A stretch of DNA of 64,000 nucleotides, taken from Sinotaia quadrata. Its lineage: Eukaryota > Mollusca > Gastropoda > Architaenioglossa > Viviparidae. Position 1 is the stretch's first letter. Each line of letters opens with the position of its first letter. Shown here one piece after another: positions 1-13,900 of the stretch. The notes beneath the pieces were generated by a model. That model made no database searches. It was not told the origin of the DNA and saw nothing but the letters and a program-made list of their open reading frames with translations. Location: the NCBI GenBank assembly GCA_028829895.1, contig CM054178.1:21298006-21362005 (forward strand). Direction: 5' to 3'. The translations under genes and the position numbers were made by a program.

Positions 1-136
1 ACTACGCAACGTTAAGACCCGACTTTCTCCAAGGTCAGGGGGCATTCGTACTACGCAACGTTAAGACCCGACTTTCTCCAAGATCAGGAGGCATTCGTAC
101 TACGCAGCGTTATGACCTGACTTTCTCCAAGGTTAT
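1..136. repeat. 49-bp tandem repeat, cut by left window edge
   Basis: Copies begin at 1, 50 and 99. Each opens with ACTACGCAACGTTAAGACCC and ends in GGCATTCGT. The first two copies are nearly identical; the third diverges and breaks off near 136. The array must extend to the left of the window. The unit is CpG-richer than its surroundings. No coding function is seen. Confidence 0.9.
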
Positions 137-2692
137 TCCAAGCTATGTATGTAAATAAATTTCTGAAGAGGGTATGAACACTGTACAACAGTCTTCCCTT
201 ACTGCCAATTTCTCGCCCACTTTTCCTCCGTCCTCCACTAAAGATAACATCATTTCATTTCATTTCGTCTATCTGCTTCATTAACATTTAAAACTAAATA
301 CAGATAAATTATTAAGAAGATAATTCCTAAGACAGAATTTCACGTATAAATTACTGACCTCGATAATTACTGAAAATATTAATTTTGTAATACAACACCT
401 ATTGAAAACAACAATTTCTAAGTACATTTAACTACAGCAAACTACTGAAAAACATACTACAAACTACTGAATACAACAATTACAAAATGCAATATCAATT
501 ACGAATGGTAACTATTCAACACAGCATTTTTTTCCTGAATACAGTGGTTATTGAATACACCAAAATATGAATACAACATTTACTGAACACATTGCCGTCC
601 CGAATACACAAGTATTCAATATAACATTTACTGAACACATTAGCTCCTGAATATAATTACTCAATACAACTTTTACTGAACAAAATAATAACTAGTACAG
701 CAACTATTGGTACAACAAATACTGACTGCAACAATTACTGAATGTACAGATTACAAAAGACGACAACTGAAAGTAACAATTATTGAATATTTTCCTATAT
801 AAACACTTTTGATAGTTTTACAAAAATTAACTTTGTTTTATGTTCTAGTACTTTCTTTTAATCGTAATTTGATCTGATCTCTTAACTTCAAAGTTGTTAC
901 ATTTTAATCCGTGAACCTAAATATCTTTAACAAACTCTGATATTCCAAATTTCTCATCTATAATTGTGTGGGTTTTCATTATTTGTTCATTATTTCAAAA
1001 CTCGTTTTCTTCATAATGCAATCTATAAAGAGACAATTTCTCTGAGCAGCTTGGCTTTGGCGTTTGAAATATGGTCATATAAGGCATTCTATAACAAAAA
1101 TATTTCCGGCTTTGATATATTTTAATGAGTCTGCATAGTCCCTGCGGTGATAGATAATTTTACGGATATAAATAACTGGTTTTGGTTTTAACGAAAGAGA
1201 AACTTTTGATTGCGGTTTTCCTCACGATCTTTGCCATCTGACTTGTTTGAGTTCAGTCTTTCAAGGATAAGCCTCATGAATCTAAACGACAGACACCTGA
1301 CATGCTTGAAGCCATCATTTAAAAGAGAAGACTGTAAGTTAAAAGACAGGCACTGATACCTGACTCACTTCAGCCAACCTATAAACCGTTAAAGGATGTA
1401 CAAACACCTGATTTACTTAAATCGACAGATATACACTCATCTAAACTGTTTCCGTCTCTTATCCTCAACTAAGCTATGTCCGTTGCTTAACCAAAGTAGT
1501 CGACTCAGAGACGAAAATTACATATCTCTGCAAAACTACATCTGTTCTAGATTCAATGACGTCACAGAAGGATAGCAAGTTTGTGATAAAACAGACTCAA
1601 TGCAGGTTTACTCTCCTCAAATATGTATTCGTTTAAGAGCTGATAATATTCTACCTGACGGGAAGTTAATTAAGTGACTATAATATTTCATGTATACACC
1701 AAGTGTGCATCTATTATGACAGTTAAAATACTGATTTAAGTTTTGTATTTCACACGCTAATACAGACGGTGGTTTCAATTTGTCGTTTTCTTAAGGACCA
1801 TTACGTTCATCAGTCTCTATGTTCATTCTGTTAAATGTCTACATCTGTCTAGACAGAGTGTGACGTGGAATAAGGCCTGTACCTGTCTATCGATCTATCA
1901 AATTGTGACTGTACTCGAGGCTAATTGACCAAGGGCGAGAAGAGACAGCACGACACATCAACATCTATGGTCTCTCATTCAATTGTCCGTACGTCACAGA
2001 CGTTGTATTGTTTAAAACTGCACTAGAGTACAAGGCACTGCTTTAACTTGCCGTTTGGCCATTATCATGTCCCTATCCCATTGCGCCCTACTCAACCCCA
2101 ATCTACTCTAGTCAAAATACTCGTAAGCCGGAAGCATTCCCACTTTAGACTGACTGACTAACAAGACACTGTACATTTAACTTGTAAAGATATTATAATT
2201 ACAGTTAAACACTACTGAGGCTTTTGCGTATAAACAAGAGCAAGGTCGTGTATGAACGATTCGCGTTACTTTTGGTAATCTTTGAAATCCCTTTCTATGT
2301 CCCCTGTTTACTATTGTAATAACAAACTTTAAGAGCGACAATTATTTTTGTCAATAATCACTATATCCTCTTATCCTATCCACTTTGGCCAATTAGCAAC
2401 ATTTAAAAATGTAGGATAGCTCACACACGCTCCTTTAATATCTACACGGTGATTTTGAGTCCAGCAATTCATCACGGAACTAACTGGATTGCTTGTATCC
2501 GCGAATTATCTCCCAACCGTTTAAAAGTCTCACAATTTGATATAAATATAGAAATACCTTTTGGGAAACGTTAGCGTATCTACATTTTGGATACAGCGCT
2601 GAAATGTACTTTTGTTTGTCGATTCCAAAATTGATAATAAAACATTCGAGATATCTTACTTTACATGATTAAAAGTAAAATGTAGCTCTGTG

Positions 2693-2694
<2 letters not shown>
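137..2694. other. Intergenic stretch; degenerate short repeats at about 350-790
   Basis: No recognisable gene. Between about 350 and 790 a degenerate motif of roughly 20 bp, resembling ACTGAATACAACAATTAC, recurs many times with irregular spacing, which suggests a decayed tandem array. From 800 to 2690 I see only unique AT-rich DNA without long open frames. Confidence 0.5.

Positions 2695-2773
<79 letters not shown>
2695..2773. repeat. (TC)n microsatellite, about 79 bp
   Basis: An uninterrupted TC/GA dinucleotide run of about 39 units. One strand is pure polypurine and the other pure polypyrimidine, so it could form triplex DNA. It is intergenic. Confidence 0.98.
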
Positions 2774-2777
<4 letters not shown>

Positions 2778-3743
2778 ATCAAATACATCAGTATGTTTAT
2801 ATGAAAGCTTTTGTCTATATATTATGCTGGCAATCAGCAGTAATATAACTCCAGATCACAGAGATATATTCGACACAACATGTATTTATTTGTTTTTGTG
2901 TTTTAAAACAAGCAGGTGACGTAGGAAAAGGTGACGTTGCGGGGAGGTGCTTGATGACGATGAGAGTAAAGGGATGAAATTATTTTGATAATTAATTTCC
3001 AAAGCCAGTATCTTGAACCTTTACCTGCTTTGATCATCCTCTTGTGAACAAAAAGGAGAAAAAAAAGTGTTGAAGGGGGGTCACGAAGGAAGGGTGCACG
3101 GAAAAAAGATACATGACACCTGAGAGACAACGCTTCCGTCAGCGAGTATGTACGGCAATAAGATTAAAACAAGGACTGACGTTAATATTGTTGAACTAAA
3201 ACAAAAATAAATCAAGATTTCAAGAGTGCAGAAACAATGAATGAAATTCAGTAATTTATTAAGTATTAATTAATTATTCAAATAATAATAGCGGCTAGTA
3301 TTGTTTGTTTTTAAACAGCTTAAAGGCCTTCCTTTAAGTGACCTAATTCTAGTTTAAATAAATCCAAGGTAATTTACATTTCCTTACTGACTAATAATAC
3401 GAAAGCATGTCGAGTTCAGGAAAATAAAAATTATTATAATTATTATAAATCAAGCATTAGTTGTAGTATGTGACAAAGAAATTTAAATCTAGCAATAAAA
3501 GCTGTTGTGTTGGTTTTTTTTTATAATCAGCACGTAGGACACAATACCTAACTAGCATGGCCTAAATAGTAATACCATTTTAATTAAAATTACCTCATTT
3601 AAATTTCCTTAACTTTAGCGATTATCATTCCTTGCCTTAAGTGCTCGTTTTTTCCTTGTTGCACCTGTCTTTTAAAAGACAAATTTGTCATTACAGCTTT
3701 CTTTTTAAAATGAACAATACGGATGATTTTTTTTTTGCAAAAA
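2774..3743. other. Intergenic, no gene seen
   Basis: AT-rich DNA with only short chance open frames. None resembles a known protein. Confidence 0.45.
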
Positions 3744-3842
3744 CAAACATGTTTATACTTGCTGTAAATGGCAAAAACAAACATGTTTATACTTGCTGTA
3801 AATGGCAAAACAAACATGTTTATACTTGCTGCAAATGGCAAA
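3744..3842. repeat. 33/34-bp minisatellite, three copies
   Basis: Copies begin at 3744, 3778 and 3811, each opening with CAAACATGTTTATACTTGCT. Spacing is 34 then 33 bp. The short open frames that cross it are by-products of the repeat. Confidence 0.9.
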
Positions 3843-3963
3843 AATAAAATCTTTTATTCGACGAGTATCAAAGGCCGACACGAGATTAGCCAAGCTGGAC
3901 GGAGTAAGCTGTTTGTATCTTCATTGTATACGAATTCATTCAATTGTTTTGTCATATGTCACG

Positions 3964-4015
3964 TGTGTATGTGTGTGTGTAGTAGTAGTAGTAGTAAGAG
4001 GAGGAGGAGGAGGAG
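3964..4015. repeat. Compound microsatellite GT-AGT-AGG
   Basis: A GT run (about 3964-3980) passes into five AGT units and then six AGG units. Adjoining motifs of different length suggest slippage and interruption of one original run. Confidence 0.9.
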
Positions 4016-4731
4016 TTTTCGCCATCATTGTGTCACCTCCAAGATCTGTAAGAAGTTGTCGTTGATATAATCGGTTACAGCCTGGCCTTGCGGGTACTTT
4101 GTTCCCCTCACTATATTGTGGGAAACCGATAGCCCCAGATGGTAGATTGCTCAATATCAAAATACCCCCTCCCATCTTAAGAGGGACGTATCGGAATTTT
4201 TGAAATACCGTGTATTTTATTTTTTCTCTCCATGTTTTTCATTGCCAAATAACAGCAAAATGTCACCTTTCGTCTTCTATTCGACTTTCTCAGATCTGAG
4301 TTCCTTCCATGAGATCGTTGTCGTCGTCGTCGCGCTAGACTCTGGGGAGGGTGGGTAGTGCGGTGTGGTGGTGTTGTAGTACGCTGACTTTTGTGTCTCC
4401 TTTATTTTAGAAAAAATACATTAAAACAAATTGTATACGCAAGTCTTGCCGATTTTAGATCTAAAGAAGGTGGAGGGGTGTTCGTTCCTGATTGATAGTC
4501 GATGAGTCTATTGCAGATGACTTTGCTCTGCAGGCTTTCGAGGGAAGGGTAGTGTTTAATAAGGTGAAACACAAATGAAGAAATGAGGCTAAGTCTCTGA
4601 GTGAGCCTCTTTAAAGAAACCTTTGCATCAGAAAATTGCTGATGGTGTTGTCTGATCTGCAGTGGCAACAAATTGTTATTTATTTGTCTATAAGTCTAGC
4701 TTCGCATGACTGCACTGCAAAGTACGTACCT

Positions 4732-5074
4732 GTTGTACTCGTGAGACTAGTGGTTCAAACGACAATAACAAGAACTGCTACTTGCTGTACTCGTGAGGCT
4801 AGTGGTTCAAACGACAATAGCAATACAAGAACTGCTACTCGCTGTACTCGTGAGGCTAGTGGTTCAAACGACAATAGCAATACAAGAACTGCTACTCGCT
4901 GTACTCGTGAGGCTAGTGGTTCAAACGACAATAGCAATACAAGAACTGCTACTCGCTGTACTCGTGAGGCTAGTGGTTCAAACGACAATAGCAATACAAG
5001 AACTGCTACTCGCTGTACTCGTGAGGCTAGTGGTTCAAACGACAATAGCAATACAAGAACTGCTCCTCGCTGTT
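4732..5074. repeat. 57-bp minisatellite, about six copies
   Basis: Units beginning GCTGTACTCGTGAGGCTAGT start at 4784, 4841, 4898, 4955 and 5012, a strict 57-bp period. A diverged leading copy lies upstream and a truncated one at the right end. Internal copies are almost identical, so the array is young. Because 57 is 19 x 3 and the unit lacks stops in several frames, it stays open in frames on both strands. This is a repeat effect and not evidence of a gene. Confidence 0.95.
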
Positions 5075-5300
5075 AATAATATTGGCCTCAGCACGTTCGT
5101 GCTCGATTAAAGCAACCTTTTTTTCCTCCATCCTTCTAACTATATTAAACTTTCACTTTACAAATGAACTTTACCGTAGCATTTCGAATTATAAGAATTA
5201 CAAATCAACATAAAATTCTGAATTAAAATCGAAATTTTATTTGAAAGATGTAAAGTAAGCTCCCATCATACAACAATAGCCATAAGAAGAGAGTGTCCCC
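5075..5300. other. Intergenic, nothing recognised
   Basis: AT-rich spacer between the 57-bp array and the TG run. Confidence 0.4.
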
Positions 5301-5354
<54 letters not shown>

Positions 5355-5393
5355 TGTGTGTGTGTGTGCGTGCGTGTGTGTGTGTGTGTGTGT
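5301..5393. repeat. (TG)n microsatellite
   Basis: About 46 TG units with a few TATG and TGCG interruptions. It is a Z-DNA-forming type of repeat. Confidence 0.97.
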
Positions 5394-7720
5394 ACCACAA
5401 ACTCTGTGCCAGGTATTTGGGATCCGTCTGTATAAATGTTATGGTGTTCAGAAAAGTGTTTTTCAATAAGATCTAATTCACTTTGTTTGATGCAGTGGGA
5501 GTTGGTGTGTTTTGTGTTTTGAGTGGTGAAAAGCCAATGTCAGGTATGGATATCGTCTTGAAGGGTGGAAAGATAAGAGTGTTTAATGGGGAGGGGAGTC
5601 TGTATGTAGTACATCTAAGCTGTCTTGTATTAATTTTTCAGGTCATTTGGCTGGGTGGGAGTCTATCCTCTCTCCATGCTGCCTTGTTTACTCTTGTGGC
5701 TGATTTGATTACACACCCACCCAACCCCTCAATTCCCAACCACCACCACCCAAAACACACGTACATGCGCGCGCACACAATGTCTGTCAAATGTATTTGG
5801 TTGGTACTGTGCTGCCGTGCTGTAGCCTACTAGCCCATAACTTCAGTGTCTGCTTGTTTCCTTGTACGATTTGATTAAGTGTTCTCAATGTAAAGATCAC
5901 TAATTTTTCTACTAGATAGATCATGGGTGCACATTCTTAAGGCTTTGTTTTGTTATGTTTGAAGTTTCATAATTCTTTTAGCTTGTGAGAGTGGCTGCTG
6001 TCGTAGTCTAAAATTAAGTATATAGGAGATTTTGTTACTAATTAAAGTGTGTGTGTCTGCCTTCCCCAACCTCTCCTGCTTTTCTCGTGGTTATTCTGGG
6101 TATATTTAAAGTTTTGCTGGCTTTTGTGAGCTTGTTTGATATGTGTACTGTGAATGTGATGTTTTCGTCAAAGCTAGTGCCTAAAATGTTGTGTGGTTTA
6201 ATGAGTTGTATGCCTGTTTGATCGAAAGAGTCAGGAAAATGTTATTTGTGTGTTCTGAAAGGGGAAATCGATTGCGCTTTTTATTTATTTATTTTTTTTT
6301 TGGTTGTTGTTTCATTGCGTCAAGGTCAAGTTCGCAAAATGTTGATCCCTATTCTAATTGTTCTACTTTTGTTTCCTTAAGTTATTTTTAGACTTGTGAA
6401 CTGCCTTTGAGTAGTAGGTTGGAGAGTTTTCTGCAAATTGAGCTATTTGAATGTTTGTGATTGTGATTGTGATGTCTAGGTAATAAGTTGCAATATGAAA
6501 TAAGGTGGAGCTTAGCGGGCTAGTGTGTGGTGTGCTATGGAGTGTGGCTATTGTTTTCTCACTCCTTAAGTAGTTAGTATGCTGTGGAGGAGTATTTTAT
6601 ATTTAAATATAAATATTATGCGATTATACTTTTCTTGTAGAATTACCGGTTCTTCCAAGTTATGCATACAATGACGTCAGTAGTACAGTACAAAAGTATT
6701 TGGCCTTGAGTTAGTTTATCTTGAATTATTTCCCTTCCTTACTAATTGTGCACTGGACGTGACATGGAGTTGGTGTGCTTGCACTGAGCCTGATTAAATC
6801 AATACCTAGCGTGTCTGTACAAGCAGTTTTATTTCTGTCTGCGTACCAATCGTGCACAGAAAAACAGTGAAATGAGTAAGGAAGTGAGCGGTATATGTCT
6901 GTCGGTATGTGTGTGAATGTGAATGTATTTATAAACATATGTGTGCTTGATAGGTAGGAATCACTAAAAATGAACAAACCTTATATAAATAGAAACAACA
7001 AACATCATTCTCAGCCTAACTACAACAGATCTTTTCTCGTTTATATGTGTCCCTATGTTTGTTAACTTGTGTGTTTGTATATATGTGTGTATGTTCCAAT
7101 GTTTGTATGTCTGTTTTATGTGATTGTGTGTTTGTATTCTTGTGTGTTTTGCAAGTTTGTGTGGGGTTTAGTGTGTGTGTGTCTGTGTGTGTGTGTGTGT
7201 GTGTTTTGTGTGTCCTTTTCCTTATATCTATTTCCTTGTCCATGTGTCTGTATTTGTCTGTCTCAGTTTGTGTTTGTATGATTATGTATGTGTTGGACTA
7301 TATATATCTGTATGTTAGTGTATAATATATATATATTGAACTGAATTATATTACATGAATCCCTCTCCCCTTCGCTCAGCGACTTTAGTTTAACTTTTCA
7401 CTTACAGAGCATCAAACTAAATATAACACTACTGTGTAATTTTTCATTACATTAATTTCCCTGGAAAGAATAAAATTACAGGAATGTGTTTTATCACTGA
7501 CATATTCACAAACTGAACACATTTACATTCTTTATGAATTTCTTAACGCGACCTTATTCTTGGACTATAATGAATCCCTTTAGTATGGGAATGAAAACCC
7601 CATTATTACTAATACTTGTGTGCTTACTCTTTCGCAGGATATATTTGAAGTGAATAATTTCAAGATACAACAGTAAATATACTTTCTCAGGAAGCCTAGA
7701 AGAATGGAACAAATGGACAG

Positions 7721-7722
<2 letters not shown>
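5394..7722. other. Intergenic, TG-rich, no gene seen
   Basis: The stretch is rich in TG/TTG words, with an imperfect TG-rich run at about 7040-7320 whose densest part is 7170-7207. A CCACC-rich patch and a CGCGCGCA run lie near 5700-5780. Open frames of 60-116 codons are low-complexity products of these words and match no family I know. Confidence 0.45.
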
Positions 7723-7766
<44 letters not shown>

Positions 7767-7778
7767 ACACGCACACAC
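7723..7778. repeat. (CA)n microsatellite
   Basis: A nearly uninterrupted CA run with one ATAC and one GCAC break near the right end. Confidence 0.97.
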
Positions 7779-8149
7779 CATATCACACACATCATATCAC
7801 ACACACATACATAACATCATACGTCATACAAACGTACACACTCGTTATTAACAACACTACACAGTACTGCTAAGCATTATTAAAGAAACGAAATAGAAAA
7901 ACAACTTAACTAGTTGAATTTTCAGCAACATACTCATCGTTAGGTCATCACAATAATAGCAATGACATTTGAGCAATGAATTAGTAAGGCTATTGCTGAA
8001 TGAAAGGCTTATCTGAATAGATGATGGCTTAAGATAAGAAATATAGCTGTAGGTATTTAGCCATTTATGAACTTAGGAGAAAAGACTTTAAGCTTAAGAC
8101 AAACTTTTGATGACATATGGAGATCATTAAACTATTAATTTAATCATGT

Positions 8150-8760
8150 GCGAGGTTTTTCTGAACCAAGTATTACTGGAATCATTAAAATATTTTATTT
8201 ATCATTCAATACATATCAGAAGGTGGCTAAAACGATATTAGACCAGTTCAACCTGACTGCACCGCTCAAGCATTGGATTGACAAGGATATGATTGGTCCT
8301 ATGCAGTCTATATTGATACACAGAAGCTAATTGATCTTGACAATTATTGATTATGCAATGTGATAATCAGCATGTATAGAATTTCAGGGAATTGGCAATG
8401 AGAGAGTTGCAGGAGCATTGCTTAACGGGTGTACCAGAATAGATTTTAGTGGATCAGGGAAATCAGTTTATAGGTAAAAGAAGAAGTCAACCAAATACTG
8501 AGCATAGCACATATTACAAGCATACCTTGTCATCCCCAGGACAATGGTCTTGTTTCGCATTTCATTTGCATACTGTTACTCACTGTCAAGAAGCTTTGAG
8601 AATGAAAAATCACGACTCTTACAAATACTTGCTTGCCTCGTCCATCTGTTTATAAGCAGAAGGATTCCATTGACTAGTTTTAAAGATTTTGCCACTTGAG
8701 CTGTTGTGTAGAATACAGTTTGAGGGTCAATGAAATTTCTTCAACAGTTATGAACAGATG
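8150..8760 (+). pseudogene. Decayed Ty3/gypsy-type integrase fragment
   Basis: Several integrase-core landmarks of Ty3/gypsy retrotransposons occur in the expected order, in different frames and broken by stops. One block at 8333-8359 reads ILTIIDYAM, like the DYA(T) motif. One at 8449-8472 reads VDQGNQFI, like the S/TDxGxQF motif around the second catalytic Asp. One at about 8522-8560 reads IPCHPQDNGLV, like the HPQ.NG motif. Frames shift between blocks and stops separate them, so this is a non-functional relic. No LTRs, RT or RNase H were found around it. Assignment to Ty3/gypsy rather than another integrase-bearing class rests on these motifs alone. Confidence 0.7.
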
Positions 8761-9147
8761 GCCATGCTATTGACGAAGAAGTCAAAATGAGACCAGCGTG
8801 TTAATGACTCAGAAAACTGACAAGAAGATAACCTAAACTGCATTTTTCTCATTTCATCAGAAACTATGCTCAGTTACTGGACGTTGAAATTATGATCAAT
8901 GTCTTGTGAGAATAAAAGGTAGAATTTACAAGTAGATACAGAAGGTCATAAGATTTTAAAAACGTGGTTAACCAGATCATTCTTTACATATAATCGTGGG
9001 AATTCATTAAAATTAAATTTTACCTCTATTTTCTATTATGACTAGTGAGGCATCAAACTTTTTGGACCTATTTGTGCTAGCAAGAATGCTTTTAGATGGA
9101 GAATGTGAAGAGTACTTTGTCAAGTACATAATTCTGGATGCGCCGTA

Positions 9148-9545
9148 ACTACAGCTTAGTGAGTTTTGATGACAGAGTCCTAACATCGAGATCTATGGTA
9201 CAATACGGCAGCTTGGTGTTTTGTATTGACAGTATCCTCACCTCGAGATCAATGGCAGCTCGGCGAGTTCTGATGACAGTGTGCTCTCCCCGAAATCTGT
9301 GGCGCACAACTGCTGCTCGGTGAGTTCTGATGACAGTATCGCACTAATGTATCTATTGTCCCAGTACATGCAGCTCATTGAGTTCTTATGACAGTATCTT
9401 CACCTCGATCTCTTTGTCTATGGTCCAGTACTGCAGTTCAGTGAGTTATGAAGACAGTATCCTCACCTCGACCTCTTTGTCTATGGTCCAATACTGCAGT
9501 TCAGTGAGTTATGAAGACAGTATCCTCACCTCCAGACCTATGTGA
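9148..9545. repeat. Degenerate 63-bp minisatellite
   Basis: The words CAGYTCAKTGAGTTMTKATGACAG followed by TCCTCACCTCGA recur. The clearest copies are at 9371, 9434 and 9497, spaced 63 bp. More diverged or shortened copies occur at about 9150, 9208, 9254 and 9310. Divergence is greatest on the left. Confidence 0.85.
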
Positions 9546-10856
9546 CATCTCTGTCTGTTCCTCACTAAGCAGGCAGGGAGAAATACAGTAACGAGATAGC
9601 GAGAAAAATCAATGCAGACCACTACATATAATGGGAATACGGACTTGTAAGTTCTGCTCCAGTCATTCCCAGCTATCCCCCAGCTATCCCCCAGCTATCC
9701 CTCAGCTTAATTCAGTGATGATCAAAGTTAAGACATCAGCATCAAGCATTAAATCTGTAAGCTCAGGAACAGTGTTATTATACATTCTGGTATTTGAGTC
9801 AGTAGTATACTTTGTTTGGTGATTAAGTTGCCAGTATACATGTTAATATGTTGAAGTTCATCCATTTCCTTGTGAGGGAGGGTGTTTATTTCCTGGTTGA
9901 CACTGTTTGCTGATATTAATTGCTTTGATAGTTTGGGGTGGAGGTTGTTGGTGTCCAGAGGAAATAGAAAAATGATCAAATTACAAAACAGTATTAGGCT
10001 TTGTCTTTAAAAAAAAAACCGAGATATTTTTCTCTTAAATAATGTTCACTTCTAAGAAAATAATTTAAGAAGTATACGGTCAGTTTGGAAAAGGGCTAAA
10101 GTTGCATTGAATAGACTGCTAGATTATTGCAATATTAACAGGTTTGTTTAAAATACTTGATCCTGGAATCAAACGAATTTAATATTTGTGCTAAAATTAC
10201 TGGATATGTGATTGACAGATAGAAGCAACACGGTATGAGGCTGAATTTATATTTAATAAAATTAAAATATATTGATCTTTCACAGTCACTAACACATACA
10301 GGCAACAAACATACCACTCCCACACCCCTACCTGCGCACATTATATAAAAATCTCTTATACACACGCCTAGTGTTAGTTGACAAATAGGTCAAATACGTG
10401 TCTTGTAGGATGATAGTAGGTCTTCATATTTATAGTAGCCTACATCACTGCTCCAAATGTACTACCCACGATTTTCCTTCATACCCAGAACACGATACAC
10501 ATATACGGGTCTAAAGATCTGCGATGAGCTGTGTTGGAACAATGGTGGCCTTTGAAATCACGTGACACCACTAATTCTGTCCTGTGTGGTAGAAATTGTA
10601 GTGCTGGTCAAACAAGTGGAAAGTAGTGGAATTTGTTGGCTAGATCATGCTTACATCTTTTTTTTGCAAGAAAATCCTTGTTGACTAGGTTACATTTTCA
10701 ATACACACAATCCATTTACTATTCCTGGCATAACTGAACCTGACCTTTCCTAATAAGGAAACAAATTGTCATGAGGAAACATATTTTTGCATTGTAAACG
10801 TACCAAAATTGTTTACACTGATTACAATACTTTGGAGCATATGAGTATGTTTGTCA

Positions 10857-10858
<2 letters not shown>
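9546..10858. other. Intergenic, no gene seen
   Basis: Contains a short triplicated CCCAGCTAT word near 9665-9705 and otherwise unique AT-rich DNA. No recognised coding sequence. Confidence 0.4.

Positions 10859-10912
<54 letters not shown>
10859..10912. repeat. (GT)n microsatellite
   Basis: A pure GT run of about 27 units. Confidence 0.98.
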
Positions 10913-10916
<4 letters not shown>

Positions 10917-13900
10917 GTGTTGATGGAGAGGGGGGAATGAAGGTGGTGGTTAAAACGGTGACTGAGTCGACCATTCATCGGCCACATCTTTCCAAATAGA
11001 ACCCAGAATTACGAAATGAAGTTATATATTTATTATTAAGTCTGGATTAATTGTTTGACTTTTTTATTATGAAAATTAAATGCTACACTGTGACACATTT
11101 TCTTTTGTGTTTCTGACTTAATAAGAATATTAACCTGCCGCATGAATTGCATGTCAGGTGAAACATGGATTGTGTGCATTTATAAATGTAACCTAGTCAA
11201 CACGGATTTTCTCAATGTACACTGTCAACATTGCGTGGTCGGCGTAACACTCTAAGGACTTGTCTGTAGTACTTCAAGTGATCGACGTCATGTGATCGAC
11301 TTAGCTCTCTAAGGGCCTGTCTAACCATGTACACTGCTAATCACGTGACTCTTTATGGGCCAATCCAATTGCACTAGTAAGACATGCTCTTCTCAACACT
11401 TCGTGATAAATTTGCTTCTGTAATGAGCAAACCCAGATTGTAACATCCTAAGGGGTGGGGTCTTGTTTTGTTTCAACACCCAATGAAGGCTTGTTGGTGT
11501 TGCTGTGTTCGTAACTGTACGAAATCACCATCACCGAAAGTGCTACTTCACCTAAACGCAAACGTCTCACCATGTGATCCATCCAACAACAGATGCCTCA
11601 ATCAAATATGTGCGACTTTAATGCCTCTGTATATCTGTTCCTGTCACTAACAAACGAAAGAGAAACGTACAGAAAGGGAAAGGATTTACTTAACAAATGT
11701 TTACTGCTGAAGGGTCATTCAACCGTGACTGCGTGCGCTGCACAACAGCTGCTTGTGCTGCAAGTGAGAAAAATTTAGGAAGTCACCCAAAGAGTCGATA
11801 ACGTTTCAATTCGCTCTGTGCAGTTAATAGACTCTGAACTTTTTTTTCAGTACAAATAGCACATAATCACACATTGCACCGCAATAAATGTTTAAGCGAT
11901 CAGAATACAAAACTGTTTATTAATTATTATTAATTAATTAATTATTTATTTTAATTTTGTCGCAGATGTTTTATCGATCGAGTTTAATTAACACATTTTC
12001 TTTTTCATATATAGATATAATAAAATTGAATATCTGTTTATCTATTTGTCCTCTATAAAACCTACGATTTCTCATTATAAGCCCAACACATTACATATGA
12101 ATTCATCTTGATGGCAGGAAGCTTTTAGATTTATGCTCAGAAGCCTCAACAGGAATTTTAGGTTCCCAAACCCCCCAAATAACGATTTTTTCACTCAAGA
12201 AGAATGTATTTTATTTCGTGCACTGGTATCACCTTTGGAGGATCTGATGATGATAAGCAATGAAAGCAGGCAATTGCCAAACATTTCACATGCTGACTTT
12301 TCGTAAAGGACATTTCACCTACAGCACTGGTGATTGTTCATTGACAAAAGAGCTCTGATCACAGAACAACATGTAAAAAAAGTAACGGGGAGAGGTGTTG
12401 GATTTCCTGATATTTTGAACATGGTCTTACCATAAAGGACATTTCACCTTTAGTTTCAGTAAGATTTACGCAACTCGATAAAACTACCATCGTCTGTCAT
12501 GTGACCGTCAGACTGTAACAACAAAATATTTATTGAACATGTCATTATGAGATGACTTCAGACAGCAAAATAAAAGGTAATCAAATAAATTATATATTTA
12601 TTCAACACATCATCTACATGAAGTCAATTAAATGGAGAGTTTGTAAGCTCCATTTAACGTGAACATATATCAATGGATTAGCCTCACTGATGGTGTGACA
12701 GAGTAAATTTGCCTTTCCCTATTTCAAAATTTAAATTGTTATATAAAGTGCTAAATTGTCAGAGTAACCCGACCTTGGGCACTCCTTATGGTGCTATTTT
12801 TGAAGATCTGAGTTGAAGTAAACAGATCAAGGCAAGAACATTCTAGATTGCTGAATTATGCAAACTGAGAGAGTATTTTTCTATTATCTGATGATTATTA
12901 TTTATGAGAACGAGACCAGCCAATGGGTTGAGATTAAAAAGTTACTTGCTGTAGAAAATTCTGTTCTCTGATCACTTTGAATTTGAGTGACAAAGGAGAA
13001 AGTCCGACTTTGCAGTAGTTAGCTTGATGGTGAATTAAAACTGACTGATTGAGAGAGAATGGACTTAAGAATATTTCATGCATTTTAACTATTGATATGT
13101 TATATGTGTGTTTATATAGAGATGTACTATGTGAGCTGACTTTTATTTCTACAAATGTTTGAACTAAGCTGCACACATGTAGTGTGCTAACACTTGACAT
13201 TGTTTGATATGCTGTATTTATTTACTGTGTGTATCAGGCTAATAAATACTGTTGCAGGAAATTGAAGGTGAGAATGGAATATAAGATAGAATGGAATTAT
13301 ACTGTGATAAGAGGGAAACTTAGGTTTGCTTTTTAATTATATTTTGCAGTGAACAAGTAGCCTTTCACTTTTCAAGTTTCAACTTTCAACTTTCAAGTTT
13401 CCAGTTACCTTTTACGTGTTCACCGGTTAGAAACTTGAATGACCAGGAAGGTGCAGGAACATCTATTGTGTGTGTAAGCATAAGGAGTACACTATACACT
13501 TTGATGTATATGCTGGATACATTGGGATAATTCTAGTACATTGAAGTTACATAATTACTGTAAGCATTGTGTTCTGCTTGAAGGAACTGACATGGTGAGG
13601 AGAGCACTGAAATTCATCAGAGAATATAACAGTATGTCAGTGTTTTCCACGCGCATGATGGGAGACACATGTTGACAAGGACATTGTGAAACTGTTGTAA
13701 AAGCAAGTGATGACTGTTGAAGCAACCTTTAATCCAAGGTCATGTAAAAAAAAAAAGAATTAACTACCTCCATTTCTATTCGAGACATAAAATTATCTAA
13801 ACGTGATTTCTTGGAGTATTGATGTCAACTAATCCATGTCATTGTAATTGTCATATGTATATTTAATTGTTAATTTAATAAATTTATTGTTAAATTTATT

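Noticed and set aside
11468..11650. A Cys-rich stretch (CWCCCVRNC) suggestive of a THAP or zinc-finger start
   Set aside because: The spacing of Cys and His does not follow a THAP or C2H2 pattern, and no matching downstream sequence was seen.
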